A DNA stretch of 64,000 nt from Prostheceraeus crozeri (GCA_907163375.1 CAJQUW010000942.1:1-64000), one strand, 5' to 3'. Shown: positions 12,111 through 23,629, counted from the stretch's first letter. Notes: generated from the letters alone by a model not told the origin. A program made the numbers and translations.

Positions 12111-12191
12111 TAAAAAATATACAAATATAGTGCTATATTTTATTTTTTTATTTTATATATATCAAATTTGTCTATCTTAGAAATTAGAAAA

Positions 12192-12685
12192 TTAAAAAGG
12201 TAAAGTAGTTATTCCATCAGGTAAAATTTTTCTTTTATCATCAAATGGATCTAATGCTAATTTATGTTCCTTTTTTAAATACATTTTATGTTTCTTTGAA
12301 TTAAGTCTATAATTACATGCTGTTTTTATTTCATTATTAAATAATACATTTTTACAATCTTGAAATGTTATTTGATTAGCCACTGATGCCTTTGAAATTC
12401 CTTTTTAATGTTTTATGTGTTTTAATATTATTAGTTGTATTATAACAATAACATTTAGATTTTAAAAATATAGCTTCTGTTATGAAATCTTCATTTCCTT
12501 CTAGTTCATCTTTTACTTTACATAAATCAGAAGGATGAATGATATCTTTTATTTTACTAATTTCTTCATCAAGTGAAGAATTATACGGTATTGTTAATTT
12601 TAAGAAAACAGAATCTGTATCTGTAAAGTGTAATTTATAGTTTTGCCATAAGCAGGTGCTAAATAATCATATATAAATTTATACA
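12192..12685 (-). pseudogene. Polinton PolB, C-terminal palm and thumb part (fossil)
   Basis: On the minus strand the palm motif C reads FTDTDSVF at about 12600-12620. It is followed by a thumb-type region ending in KGISVANQITFQDCKNVLF and a basic tail. It is the continuation of the PolB frame at 15507 and above, separated from it by the Tigger insertion. It converges with the ATPase frame, with an AT-rich gap of about 80 bp between them. Confidence 0.85.
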
Positions 12686-12687
12686 TA

Positions 12688-12875
12688 CAGTAAACTACGG
12701 ATAACTCGTCCTATGGATAACTCGTCACATTTGCTTAACTCGTCGGTTGACTCAATTCCCGGCAGAATTTCCTATTTCATAATGTATTAAAAATCGCTTA
12801 ACTCGTCACTACGCTTAACTCGTAACTCGTCGCCAAAAAGGCAGCTCAGTCATTTTTAACTCGTCAGTCTAAACA
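12688..12875 (+). promoter_or_regulatory. Subterminal AACTCGTC array of the Tigger element
   Basis: AACTCGTC occurs about seven times within 190 bp of the left end (GGATAACTCGTCC, GCTTAACTCGTCGG, GCTTAACTCGTCAC and others). It occurs three times within 85 bp of the right end (15430-15490) in the inverse sense at the TIR and in the direct sense just inside. Such clustered copies of the TIR-internal word are likely transposase DNA-binding sites; that role is inference. Confidence 0.6.
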
Positions 12876-13290
12876 ACGTGTTGATAAGTCAAATTGTTGA
12901 ATCATTGCATTCTGGCTGTCATATTGATTACTTATGCCATATCTAGTGTCTAGCAGTCAGGTCACGGGTACAGAGAGTCTCTCTATTCAGCAGTACACGT
13001 CTTGTTAGCATCCGTGTGTTAGTTGTTAGTTGTCAGTTTAATTGTAGAAATGACATTTGTGTGCGTTCTTTGCTTTTGCTATTAACAGCTACTTAACTTA
13101 AAAAATACAATAATTCAAAGAGAATGCGCAACCGAATCTCAAGCGCGCATAGCAGCGTCCAACCACGATGAAGTAAATCTTCCCCAATCGGACTATTGAA
13201 CAATGAACACACACACTGGTGACGTCTACGCAGATACAACGTCTACGCATGTCAACATTTGTTACTTTAGTTTGAGATTTACTCAAAGCC

Positions 13291-14835
13291 ATGAAACGAC
13301 GACAGTCTTCACCAGTTAATATTCGCAAAAAAGCAGAAATCATATTAGATTTTGAGAACAACAATTTACAAAAGATTGATATCGAGAGGAAGTATGGAGT
13401 GAAACGACAAACATTTAACTCTTGGTTAACAAAGCGGGATCAAATAATATCGTCTATGGAACAATCAACATTTGGGACCACTCGCAAAAGAATGAGACTT
13501 TCCTATAATGCTGATATAGAGTCTTGCTTGTTACAGTGGTTTCGACAAAAGCGGTCTGAGGGAATCCCCATCGCAGGTAACCTCCTCATCGAGAAAGCCA
13601 ACGAATTTGCTTCAAAACTCGGACTTAACGACTTCAAATGCAACGTTGGATGGCTTGAACGTTTCAAATCACGGCATGACATCGCAAGTAGATCCGTGAG
13701 TGGAGAAGGTCGATCTGCTCCGTTCGATTCCGTTGAGACTTGGAAAGAAGACATTCGGACAATTATAAAAGACTACCATCCACAAGACGTCTACAACGCC
13801 GACGAAACTGCTTTGTTTTGGAAAATGCTTCCAAGTTCAACGTTAGCAGAAAAAGGCGACAAGTGCATCGGAGGAAAACAAAGCAAGCAACGAATCACTG
13901 TGATGGTAATGGCTAACATGGACGGTTCCGACAAGCGGAAACTCCTTGTCATCGGCCGATTCGAAAAACCTCGATGTTTTTCTGGGATCAGAAAGTTGCC
14001 ATTAACTTACAAAGCGAATAGAAGATCGTGGATGACTAGTAATTTATTCGAAGAATATGTGCGACAATTTGATGAAGAAATGACACTCGATGGACGTAAA
14101 CCTATCCTTATCATTGATAATTGTCCAGCCCATCCAACGATTTGTGACCTGAAATCTGTTCGTCTGATATTTCTCCCACCGAATACTACGTCACATACGC
14201 AACCTATGGACGCAGGCATCATTCGTTCTTTGAAAGCAAATTATCGTCGTTCTCTACTTCATCGCATGATACAGGCTATGGACAAAGGAGATGACTTTGA
14301 GATTAATCTTTACACAGCTGTGCAATTACTTTCTCGAGCTTGGGCGAGTGTGACATCAGAGTCAATAAGTAGCTGCTTCGGACACTGTGGATTCGTACAT
14401 ACATCATCGAATGATGTATCACTGTCGAGTGATAACGGTTTAATAGACTATGGAAACATATTTGAACGTGCGATGCAATTTTTATCTTTACCGCCTTCTG
14501 CATCACTCGAGTCGTACCTGTCTGCAGATGAAACAACGTTGGTTTGTGCACCAGTACACGAAGAAGACATAATCTGCAGTGTTCTCCCTCAAACTTCAAA
14601 AGAAGATGAATTCGAGAACTCTGAGCCTGACGCCGACGATAGTCTTCCACCGCCTATTGTAAAATCTCATGAGGTGATTAAGGCGATAGAAACCATCACA
14701 CTCTACATGGGTCAACAAGGAATTGAGCATTCTGATAAAGTAAGCCTTTCTGATCTTAGTTTTAATGCATCTCGCAAATATGTCAATGAAATGTCTCAAT
14801 CAAAAATTACTGATTTCTTTCATCCTTCACAATAA
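13291..14835 (+). CDS. Tigger/pogo-like DDE transposase, 514 aa, intact frame
   Basis: The N-terminus (about residues 10-55, KKAEIILDFENNN to NSWLTKRD) is a psq-type helix-turn-helix. Residues about 70-140 form a CENP-B/Tc5-type second DNA-binding domain. The DDE_1 catalytic core follows with D171 in VYNADETALFWKM, D276 in ILIIDNCPAHP and D307 in HTQPMDAGIIRSLK. The last two Asp are 31 residues apart, as in the pogo/Tigger group. The acidic C-terminus is ordinary for the family. The length is normal for Tigger, no intron is needed, and all three catalytic Asp are present. This is the only full-length transposase in the window and could be active, or could be a source for non-autonomous relatives. 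Confidence 0.95.
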   Translation: MKRRQSSPVNIRKKAEIILDFENNNLQKIDIERKYGVKRQTFNSWLTKRDQIISSMEQSTFGTTRKRMRLSYNADIESCLLQWFRQKRSEGIPIAGNLLIEKANEFASKLGLNDFKCNVGWLERFKSRHDIASRSVSGEGRSAPFDSVETWKEDIRTIIKDYHPQDVYNADETALFWKMLPSSTLAEKGDKCIGGKQSKQRITVMVMANMDGSDKRKLLVIGRFEKPRCFSGIRKLPLTYKANRRSWMTSNLFEEYVRQFDEEMTLDGRKPILIIDNCPAHPTICDLKSVRLIFLPPNTTSHTQPMDAGIIRSLKANYRRSLLHRMIQAMDKGDDFEINLYTAVQLLSRAWASVTSESISSCFGHCGFVHTSSNDVSLSSDNGLIDYGNIFERAMQFLSLPPSASLESYLSADETTLVCAPVHEEDIICSVLPQTSKEDEFENSEPDADDSLPPPIVKSHEVIKAIETITLYMGQQGIEHSDKVSLSDLSFNASRKYVNEMSQSKITDFFHPSQ

Positions 14836-14961
14836 AACTGATATACTTCTTTGCATAAGCAATAAAGCTTTTTTAAACTGAAGTTTATTGCTTTTGTACC
14901 TTCAAAAAATATAATTTTTGGGGACTGTATTGAATTGTATTTGAATATGTTGTATTTGAAT

Positions 14962-15356
14962 CGGAGTGTTGACCCGCTTTAAGCGAAAGCGGCCGGTCGC
15001 AGAATATAAGCGAAAGCGATCGAGAATTTAAAAAAGCAGTAGCAAAAGCGGAAAAGCGATTTTAAAATTTATCAAGAGCGGAAATCAATACTTGTGTTGA
15101 ATCATTTGACGTAATTTTAATTTAATGTGCGCATCATAGGTAGAAATTCGGTTCACTGAAGAGAAATGTTTTATTCATTTTCTCAATCGCTATATTAAAT
15201 TTATTAATATAATGTCAGTGTAATAATATAATATTAAATTTCAAAAGCGAATAAGCGGTTAACAAAGGAAAGCGATGAACACAGATAAGCGAAAAGCGAT
15301 TTCTTAAAAAGCGGCGATAGCGAAAAGTGATTTTAAAAAGTGATGTAATTACTCTT
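14962..15356. mobile_element. Probable hAT-type MITE (395 bp) nested in the Tigger element
   Basis: The 8-bp word ATTTGAAT lies directly on both sides (14954-14961 and 15357-15364). The ends, CGGAGTGTTGAC and the inverse of an AAGAGTAATTAC end, resemble decayed versions of one CAGAGT-type terminus. The inside is full of AAGCGAAAGCG and GAAAAGCGATTT words, as in subterminal repeats of some hAT elements. No coding frame. The TSD word occurs a third time just upstream, so chance cannot be excluded. Confidence 0.5.
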
Positions 15357-15506
15357 ATTTGAATATGAGTAATAGTAGACCATCAGAGATCAATTTATCA
15401 TTTGAAAAAAATGACATTTCAGAAAATACGGTTAACTCGTCATACCTGATAACTCGTCGTTTCATCTATTTCCCCAGAGCTGACGAGTTATCCGTAGTTT
15501 ACTGTA

Positions 15507-17830
15507 AATAGTTTAGCTAATTCTAATATAGTGAATCCTATAAAATTAAACTTATCATGTTTTACGCTGATTCGACGTAAATGTACAGCACATAGATTAT
15601 CACTAAATCTAGTAGTTCTTTTATATGTAGGTTTCCTTGTTAAATTTTGAAACCTATCTCTATCATAAACTATTTCAATATTTTGTCTATTACGCACATT
15701 TTCTAAAGTCTTACCATAAAATGCATTATTCAGCAATTTGAAGAACACGTTTCCAAAATCATCTTTATTTCTTTTAGCTATTTTACGTTTTTCAATATTG
15801 AACTCTATATAATTTTTTAACCACCTAGATTTTCTATACTCTAGTTTTCGATGTATTTTAGTGAGAGTCATTCCATGTTCTAAATACCAATCTAACATTC
15901 TTCCTTCAACAATATACTTTTCTGTATTACCTTGTGTTAACATAAGATTTTTTTGTTGGTCTGTATTTCTTAGGAATTATAGACTTTTGATAATCTGAAA
16001 AATCTTCTATATTGGGAATTTTGTTTTCGGGACAGAAAGGATAATATTTTGTTGCGCCTTTTATATAATCAGGGTATACTAAATCAACTTCATATATATA
16101 ACCAAAATTATAATTTCCATCATGTGTTTTTTGATAATCAAGAATATTACACCATGACATTTCACCTGTTGGTAATTCTCGTATCATGCAAGAAGAATAT
16201 AAGCTATTAAAATCATAATATAACAAATAGTTTTCTCTCATGATTTCATCAACTGCTGCTTGACTATCTTCATTTGATATAAGTCCTTCTATATTTTGAT
16301 TAAACAATTTTATAAACTGATCGCTTTCATCTGGAGATAAAGGTTTCATTATTCCATAATCATCAGGATTTACTTTTTTATTATAACACTTAACATATCT
16401 ATTACCTAAAACTGATGAAACTCCACCTCTAATACCAGATTCAAAAAATAATATTTTATCATATGTATTTTCTTTATAATGTTTAAGTTTAACACCAGTA
16501 TGTTTTAATCCTGCTAACCATGTTAAACCTGGTGTAGAATAACAATAACATGGATCTATTCCGTAATATTCTAAACACATATCACGAAAGTTTTCAAAAA
16601 GATCAGTAAGAATTAATACATCTATCTGAAGATATTTCATTGTATAATCATACATTGTTCTACAATTTAACTCTCTCCAATTCTTTTCAGCTTCTGCATA
16701 GTCTTCTTCAGATAATTGTGATTGTTTTAATGTTGATTTAAATATATTTATTGGAGGAAGTTGTTTTTCTTCCATAATTTTATTCACAAAATTAAAATCT
16801 CCAGTTATATATTCATACGGAAATATTACTTTTAAAGGTTTTAAATTATATTTATTTAATATTTTACATTGTTCAGGTTTCAAAGTTTTTCCCATTACAT
16901 CTAATGAATAAGGAGTAAAAAATCTAAATGCATCTAAAATTCTAATACAACCTAATTGCATTGAAAAATATTCTTCTTCTTGTTTACATAGTACATTTAT
17001 TTGTTGTTGTTGTAATTTTTCAGATGAAAATAAATCTTTCATTATTAAATGGAAATCATATTTAGAAGCATTATAGAAATATAGAGGAACAAAGTTATAT
17101 TTAAATTTATTAGCATTAAGATTACAAGAATTATGTCCTGCACCTCTATATAATCCATTTAGATGATCATGATCTTTTACTTTGTCGGCAGAGCCGTCGC
17201 TTCGCTTATCAAGATATCTACCTCTGCCAGTTTTATAATTATTTGTAAATTCTTTTCCACAGTAAAAACATTTTATTTCATTAACAAAATTATTTTTTTC
17301 TTCATCCGCTAATGGAAGCATTGGTATATTTGTTTCAAGCAATTGTGAAAAGCGACCTTGTAATTCTTCTACTTTCTTTGTAAACATTTCTGAACTATCT
17401 TCACCATAGTATTGATAATATTCTGATTTAAATAATTCAGGATAATTTGAATGAATGTACATTCCCCAACATAATGGTTTTTGTTCAAATAAATATTTTT
17501 CTTTACTTTGTTCAGATGCACTTTTTTCTGGTGCACTTTTTACATATTTACCATTATCAGAATTTTGTGTTATGTTAACATTAAATGCTTCGAAATCACA
17601 ATAAATAGTAAAGGGTACTTCATTTTTCAAATAATGTCTATTATAAATTAAATAATCATCTTTAGGAAAAGTATTTTCAACTGCTTCGTTTTGTTGACAA
17701 TTCTCCAAATGTCTATTCATTTCTTCTTTAGTTCTAAAGCTCGTCATACATTGGAGACAGGGAAAATTAGCATTATCTGAAGTTTTTGTAAATATAGAAA
17801 CATCTTTACACAATATAAAATGACCCTGAT
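15507..17830 (-). pseudogene. Polinton protein-primed DNA polymerase B, exonuclease and palm part (fossil)
   Basis: On the minus strand: a C2H2-like finger (CLQCMTSFRTKEEMNRHLENC) starts the segment, then the exonuclease motif FTIYCDFEAF. A Cys-pair/HDHL region follows (CFYCGKEF, KDHDHLNGLYRGAGHNSCN), then YYDFNSLYSSCM (polymerase motif A) and LLNNAFYGKTLENV (motif B). This is family-B polymerase of the protein-primed class that replicates Polinton DNA. The catalytic motif C is on the far side of the Tigger insertion. The copy is broken. Confidence 0.93.
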
Positions 17831-17939
17831 AATATAATATATTCGCTTGTGCTGGTTGTTTTGTTTGTTTTAATTTTTCAAATTTATCTTGATATATTTC
17901 ATGTGTTAAGTCGATATATCTTTGTAAATCTTTTTCAGA

Positions 17940-19187
17940 CTAGTGACAATTTTGATTTAATATTTGTAGCTGATAAATATATTCTTTATCATATTGTTCT
18001 TTATATTGTTGTTGACATTTTTTTAAACATTCATTTATTTTTTGATTGGTTTCATTTTCTTCATAATTTAATTCTTCATTGTCTTCACTTTCTTCATTAT
18101 TTTCTTCATTTAATTTTTGAATTGTTTCTACCTTATTTTGATATTCTTGTAGTAACATTTTTAATTGTTGTTAATTGTAATCATAATCATCATTACGTCC
18201 TTTATAATTATTATGATTAATCATTATTGGTGATAGTGTTTTGACAATTTCAAATTTTTCAGTACATATTATATTTCCTTGGTAAAAAATATTATGATGC
18301 AGGTAATTTCCTCTTTCATTGTATACTATTTCTGATTGACATAAATTTTTATTATTCAAATAAAATTTTTTTGAATCTGAGTAAAGTGGAGTAATTTTAC
18401 CAATAGAAACATAATTCACATTTAATTCAAAAACATTTACTTCTATTAAATTTTTATTCTTTTTATGAAACTTTATCAACCTATTATAATCATATGGAAA
18501 TTCATCTAAACCATCAGAAAGATCAAATTCATTTATATATTCTTTTTTGTCATAATGACTTAGTCTTTCTTTGTGATATTCTGCAGGATGTAAATGTGCT
18601 ATAATACTCCACAGAAAACAATAATCATCTTCATTTTTTATGTTGATTATTTGTGGTGAACTGAAAGGTAAAGGAACATAACTACCACCAGTATTATTTT
18701 TATATTTATCAATTACTATTTTCTTAGTTAGCATTTTAACAAATCTCCAACCAGATTCACGTAACTGGGCTTCAATTATACAATTTTCTAATTTATTTAT
18801 CATCGATTCAAATATGGGTTGTATATCATTTACATTATGAATTTCTTGCGAATTTGTAAAATGTCCTTGTATTATTTCTTCAGGAATTCCATCAGGTCCA
18901 TTTTTTGTATAAAGTACTTCTACATTCATATAACATTTGAAAGATTTCTTAAATATTTTGAAAAAGTTTGTTAATACATTATAAAAAGTTTCATCGGTTT
19001 CATTATGTTCAACAGATTCATTAAATAAATATTTTATATCTGTTACTGCCGAAGCCCTAGAACCTTCGGTTCGTTCCGCTTCATCGGTTTTTTTAGTTTC
19101 ATCAAATTCATCAGTATCGCTAAATAAATATCTTCCATCTGGTGCGGGCGAAGCCCTAGAACCTTCAGTTCCTAGATCCTTCATCAA
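17940..19187 (-). pseudogene. N-terminal extension of the Polinton PolB gene (fossil)
   Basis: Minus-strand reading shows GGSYVPLPFSSPQIINIKNE followed by DDYCFLWSIIAHLHP. That is a conserved block with a C-x-x-W motif found upstream of the polymerase domain in Polinton PolB proteins. A Glu/Asn-rich coiled-coil-like stretch (17940-18158) lies between it and the finger of the polymerase part. The very N-terminus contains two copies of a TEGSRASxxxDxxYLF repeat. The role of the block is not known to me; a similar block precedes the PolB of the long-arm element (near 49200). Confidence 0.7.
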
Positions 19188-19421
19188 CTCGATCTACATT
19201 TTGTAAATGCAATTTACTATTTAAATGAGATTGATAACTTCTTTTTGTTTGCAACTTTTTTTACATAAATTACAATAAAACTTGGTATTTTCCATTTATT
19301 TTTTAAAGAAAAAATTTGTGTTTTAATTTTAGATATAAATATTCTAATATCAAGGTCTTGAGAGTTATTATATATCATTAAATATTTCACGTTCTTTAGT
19401 TATTTTATTTTCTTTTTCACA

Positions 19422-20716
19422 TTAAGTTTTATCATATAATGTTTTATCATATAACGTTTTATCGAAAGATAATCTAAATTTATTTTCACTAACTATTGAT
19501 TCTTCATCATCATCATAAATTGATTCTTCAACATCATAAATTACACCTTTTGGTATAGGATGCCATTCCCTGATAGGAATATCTAATTCCAAATTATATT
19601 TATTATTTGATAATAATATAATAGAGAAAAATATTGGTCTTTGATCTCGTTTGGAAAATTTAATAACACCACCATAATCTGAATCATTTTTAGTTTTTAT
19701 TAAAGATGATAAAATTTTAAATTGATTAGATGTAAATCCTAATTTAAATTTTGTAGACCCGACACATAGTTGTCTAACAGTATCTTCAACTATTCCATCA
19801 TTATTATTTTCAATTGTAAGAAAATGAAATTTAGATAAATTTTGATTATATGTACTATTAATATCATGTTGAGATATAAATTTTTCTTCACTTAAATTTT
19901 TATAATTACTAATATTTTTATAATCTTTTTTTACCATTGACACCTTTTTCAGATGTTTCAGAATCATCATCATTATTATTATAAGATTCTTTAAAATTAT
20001 TATGATTATGATTATGGTCATTGTTAATAGTATAAGGTGTTGTCCGCATATAAATTTTCTCTTGTTGAGCTGAACCATTTATGTAAGATTTTAATAAATT
20101 GATATTTAAATTTGAATATAATCCTATATAAGTATCATCATCATATCTCTGTGGCATTTCTGATGTTTCTTTTTTATAAATTGTATTTCTATAACATACT
20201 TGACATAATAATTCTTCATTATGTTTTTTACTCTCGATATGAATATTATATTGATTAAACTCATCAACAAATAATCTAATTTATCCTTTGAAAACGATTT
20301 AAATTTTTTAACTAATTCTCTAATATTGATATAATTAATAATTTTAGTTTCTATCCAATCAGTATTACTAATTGGTAACACTGCTCTAATAAATCAATAA
20401 ACATTATTATGACCAATAATAACCATATACAATAGTTAGTTTCTATAGAAGGTAAACCTTTAGTCTGTTCTTTGAATATTTCAGCTTGTAATTCAAACAA
20501 AAGATTAACATCTATACATGGATTATCATTATTATCAAAACATTTATTTTCAAATCCCGATGATCTCGTCGAATAAGAAGAGCAGGATGATACGGGCGAA
20601 TATAATTTTTTTAAATTTCCTTTTTCCATTTTTTTATTTTTATTAGAAAAAAATTTATTTTTTTTCTCACTATATAAAAAAAATACTTTTTTATTGGTAA
20701 AAAATGATGTTACCAA
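19422..20716 (-). pseudogene. Polinton frames of unknown function (fossil)
   Basis: Minus-strand reading frames cover this interval. One part (19422-19920) is rich in Asp/Asn and ends in a DKTLYDKT repeat. A middle part has a CxxC pair (CQVCYRNTIYKKE) near 20170-20210. The first part begins with a Met near 20629 (MEKGNLKKLYSPVSSCSS). I recognise no family; no integrase signature (HHCC, D-D-E) is visible. It is divergent from the coiled-coil gene at 20717, with a very short AT-rich gap between them. Confidence 0.45.
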
Positions 20717-21208
20717 ATGTTGGTGGAGGTGGATAATCGTGAATCAGAAATAGAAATAGAAAATTATATCATGAAAACTGGAGACGTTTTATCTGGCCCA
20801 TTGCATCTTCCTATTCCTCCGCAACAAAATACAGAGTTAACAAATAAACAATATGTTGATACACAAATCAATGACTTAAAAGAAAAATATATAAACGATG
20901 TTTTGGTTCCACTGATGAATGAATTAAAGTTGCTTAAACTTAATGACAAATCATTAAACGAAAAATTATTAAAACTTGATAAAAAGGATAGAGAGCTAGA
21001 AGCAGATATAGAAAAACTTTTTAAAAAGATTTCAGAACAATCAAAAATTTTAATATTACTTACTATAAATTTAAAATCTGCAGTCATTAAAAATAAACAT
21101 CAGCTAAAATTATTGAAAGAACAATTAGAAGATGAAATAGAAAAACTACCTGAAAGAATTAAAAAAAAATTTAAAGCAGTTACATACTACATTCCAAAAA
21201 AGTATTGA
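20717..21208 (+). CDS. Polinton fibre-like coiled-coil protein
   Basis: A 163-codon frame; the likely start is either the first Met or the Met of MKTGDVLSGPLHLPIPPQQN. That segment and ELTNKQYVDTQI match a pattern familiar from phage and virus tail-fibre proteins (GDxLSGPL, then NKxYVD). The rest is a long heptad-type coiled coil rich in Lys, Leu and Glu. A trimeric fibre or spike attached to the capsid vertex is a reasonable guess, but only a guess. It is followed by a second coiled-coil frame on the same strand. Confidence 0.6.
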   Translation: MLVEVDNRESEIEIENYIMKTGDVLSGPLHLPIPPQQNTELTNKQYVDTQINDLKEKYINDVLVPLMNELKLLKLNDKSLNEKLLKLDKKDRELEADIEKLFKKISEQSKILILLTINLKSAVIKNKHQLKLLKEQLEDEIEKLPERIKKKFKAVTYYIPKKY

Positions 21209-21236
21209 TGAACTAAGTTCTAAAATTACTTAACAA

Positions 21237-21581
21237 ATGAAAAAGATGAATAGAATAATAAATGAAGTAAAGTCACTTAATCAAAAAGTTGATCAAATGA
21301 AAAATCTTAAAATCAATTTAGAAAATGAATTAAAGAAAAATTTACAAGAAAACTCTAAAGAAAATAAAGAACAGTTAGATTCTGTTAAAAGACAACTAGA
21401 TGTTCTTAAAATTAAGCTAAATGCTCTTAAAACGGCATTGAAGATTAATCAGCAGAAAATGCAAGTTAATAGAAAAGAAATTAAAGTACATCACACGCTG
21501 CTTGACGCAATAGATAACGTGCAACGTAAAATTAATAAAGTTATCACGAAGTTGTTGTCCATTCACAAACGTAAATCTTGA
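21237..21581 (+). CDS. Polinton second coiled-coil protein
   Basis: A 114-codon frame, almost wholly coiled coil (NEVKSLNQKVDQMKNLKINL, KRQLDVLKIKLNALKTALK), basic at its end. It lies 28 bp after the fibre-like frame and may be a partner or a continuation of it. No known family recognised. A pair of GC-rich repeats (21585-21682) follows. Confidence 0.5.
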   Translation: MKKMNRIINEVKSLNQKVDQMKNLKINLENELKKNLQENSKENKEQLDSVKRQLDVLKIKLNALKTALKINQQKMQVNRKEIKVHHTLLDAIDNVQRKINKVITKLLSIHKRKS

Positions 21582-21584
21582 TCG

Positions 21585-21682
21585 AACCAAAGGTCCTCAG
21601 GTTACAAACCTATAGAACATTGTTCAGAGGCTTTAGCCGATGACGCACGTAAATCTTAATCGGACCAAAGGTCCTCAGGTTA
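21585..21682 (+). repeat. GC-rich repeat pair at the left border of the Polinton capsid module
   Basis: ACCAAAGGTCCTCAGGTTA occurs twice (21586-21604 and 21664-21682), each after a CGTAAATCTTRATCG stretch. Inverse copies lie at 24330-24380, so the pair brackets the 21733-24329 gene block as an inverted repeat. The GC-rich words stand out in very AT-rich surroundings. Confidence 0.7.
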
Positions 21683-21732
21683 CTAACCAATCGTAAATAT
21701 TTTTTCCCAAAAGTCAAATTTAATCCTAAAAA

Positions 21733-22185
21733 ATGCATATAATTTATAAACACAATCTTAAACATTTTGCTTCAAATCAAAAAATTGCTCATGAACCATC
21801 TATGAAATCTGTTTACCATTATGACAGTGTAGAAACAATTCAAAAAGAAGGGGCCGGCATCTTTTCTGGCATAGGAAGTATCGTTAACTTGATAAAAAAT
21901 AATAAAGATTTGATTACATCTGCTGCAAAAGGAGCAGCTGCTATAGGTAGTACAGCTAGTGCAATATCAAATGCTGTTAAGTCTCAAAACGAATTAAAAC
22001 AATTAGAAACTATTCGTAAACTTAAGAATGACTCTGAAGAACAAAAAAAATTAAAAAAACTTTCAGAGGAAACAAAAAACAAAATTGCTAACATAGTACC
22101 TGATAGTAAACAAGAGAAGAAATCAGGCGTAGCCATAGAACGTTCAATTGAAGAAATGAGAGGTAATGGTCTAGCAAAATTCTAA
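21733..22185 (+). CDS. Polinton structural-type protein with Gly/Ala-rich segment
   Basis: A 150-codon frame. A GAGIFSGIGSIVNLIKNNKD segment followed by an Ala/Gly-rich amphipathic helix (AAKGAAAIGSTASAIS) precedes a charged coiled coil. This layout is familiar from small Polinton virion proteins resembling adenovirus pVI or pX-type minor capsid proteins, usually located next to the capsid gene as here. The specific function is inferred from position and composition only. Confidence 0.5.
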   Translation: MHIIYKHNLKHFASNQKIAHEPSMKSVYHYDSVETIQKEGAGIFSGIGSIVNLIKNNKDLITSAAKGAAAIGSTASAISNAVKSQNELKQLETIRKLKNDSEEQKKLKKLSEETKNKIANIVPDSKQEKKSGVAIERSIEEMRGNGLAKF

Positions 22186-22291
22186 AATTATATTTTAGTA
22201 AAATTTTTTTGGTAATTCTTTTAGTAATTTTTTTTAGTAAAATTTTTCTGTATGTGAGAAAAACAAAAAAGTCAAATTATTTTTTATAAAA

Positions 22292-23547
22292 ATGTCTTCT
22301 CTTATCGAAAATAAATTTAGATTAGACGATCCTCCGTTCGTCAGTTACAATCAAAAAAAGAATGACTATATAAGAATTGCTATGAATCCCGGATCTTCCA
22401 GGAGAGTAAATACTGGAGGAGATTTAATCTTTGAAGTTGATAATCAGCAGAGTTATATATATTTACCCGATTCGTTTTTACACTGTGAATATTATTTCTA
22501 TAGTGATGCCAATTCTACAACACCATTACCAGATACTGATAATATTGCACTATAGAATAATTTCTTTCCAAGATTATTTACACAACTGCGTTTAGATGTT
22601 GCAACTCAAAATATAGAAACAATAAGTGATTCTCCAGGCGTAATTGATACAATGCTTAGATTTGTAACAATTGGTGAAACTAATAAAAAGCATGAAATCG
22701 AAGGTTGGTTTCCTGATACTAATGATGGTATAATTGTTGATGATTTAACTCACGCTGGAACAGATGCCGCAGGAATTGCGAAAAATGTAGAAAATATTGC
22801 AGATCATTTAAATAAAACAAACAATAGCGCATATAAAGAAAGACGTGAATTTAACAAGAAAAGTAAACAGACAGTAAATTGGTCATTGTCTCCATTATTT
22901 GGATATTTAGATATTATGATAAAATATCATGTCAATTAAAATTTCAATTAAAAATTCATCGTACAGCAAATAATGAATTAATCTTTTTTGGTAAGACTGG
23001 AAAAAAAGCATATTTAAAAATTGATAGACTTGAATGGTGGATTAAGCATATTACTCCTAGTTTAGAGGTTGAAACAGCTATTGCGAAAAGATTAAATACT
23101 AACAAACCAATTCCAGTAAATTTTCTAAAGCGTACTGCTAGTTCAGTAACTTTTTCAGAGCAAAGATTTAACTGGCATTTTACTAGAACTGCGAATACTC
23201 CAAGATATTTATTACTAACATTTCAAAGAAATAATTCTCCAAGTTTTGATAAGAACAATAATCTTTTTCATATTAATACAATTCGAAGTTTACAAGTTTC
23301 ATTAAATCAAACCCGATATCCAATTGATACATTAAGATTCGATGATACCAATAATCAATTTATGGAAGGATATGATGCTTATAGAAATCTTTGTATAGAA
23401 TTTGGAGTTGAACCACAATTAACTCCTGGAGATTGGAGACATTTATATCCTGTTTTCTGTTTCGATTTAAGTGCACAATCTGAAGATATTATCAAGACTG
23501 CTTGTGATGTAACAATATTGAAAAAAAAGATTCCACAACTTCATTGA
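22292..23547 (+). pseudogene. Polinton major capsid protein candidate (fossil)
   Basis: Plus-strand reading over about 1.25 kb, about 400 residues. It is rich in beta-type segments and has a C-terminal block LYPVFCFDLSAQSEDIIK preceding a final basic strand. It contains WWIKHITPSL and RYLLLTFQRNNSP in the middle. Size, position between the two small virion-type genes and the C-terminal block agree with the double jelly-roll major capsid protein of Polintons. The copy is broken in about one or two places. Confidence 0.6.
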
Positions 23548-23629
23548 TGGCTTATGGTTTATTGCTAGAAGATGTAAAATATTCTATTGAAGTTCTTAAT
23601 GGGAAGATGGCTAGGATAGGTTAATTAAA

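Larger units (their letters stand above)
12688..15504 (+). mobile_element. Tigger/pogo-type DNA transposon, 2.82 kb, looks complete, inserted in the Polinton PolB gene
   Basis: Perfect 23-bp terminal inverted repeats (CAGTAAACTACGGATAAC... at 12688-12710, inverse at 15482-15504) are flanked by TA at 12686-12687 and 15505-15506. That is the TA target duplication of the Tc1/mariner/pogo group. One open transposase frame lies inside. An array of AACTCGTC motifs sits just inside both ends. A probable hAT-type MITE lies in the 3' non-coding part. The intact frame and perfect TIRs argue for a fairly recent insertion. Confidence 0.95.
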
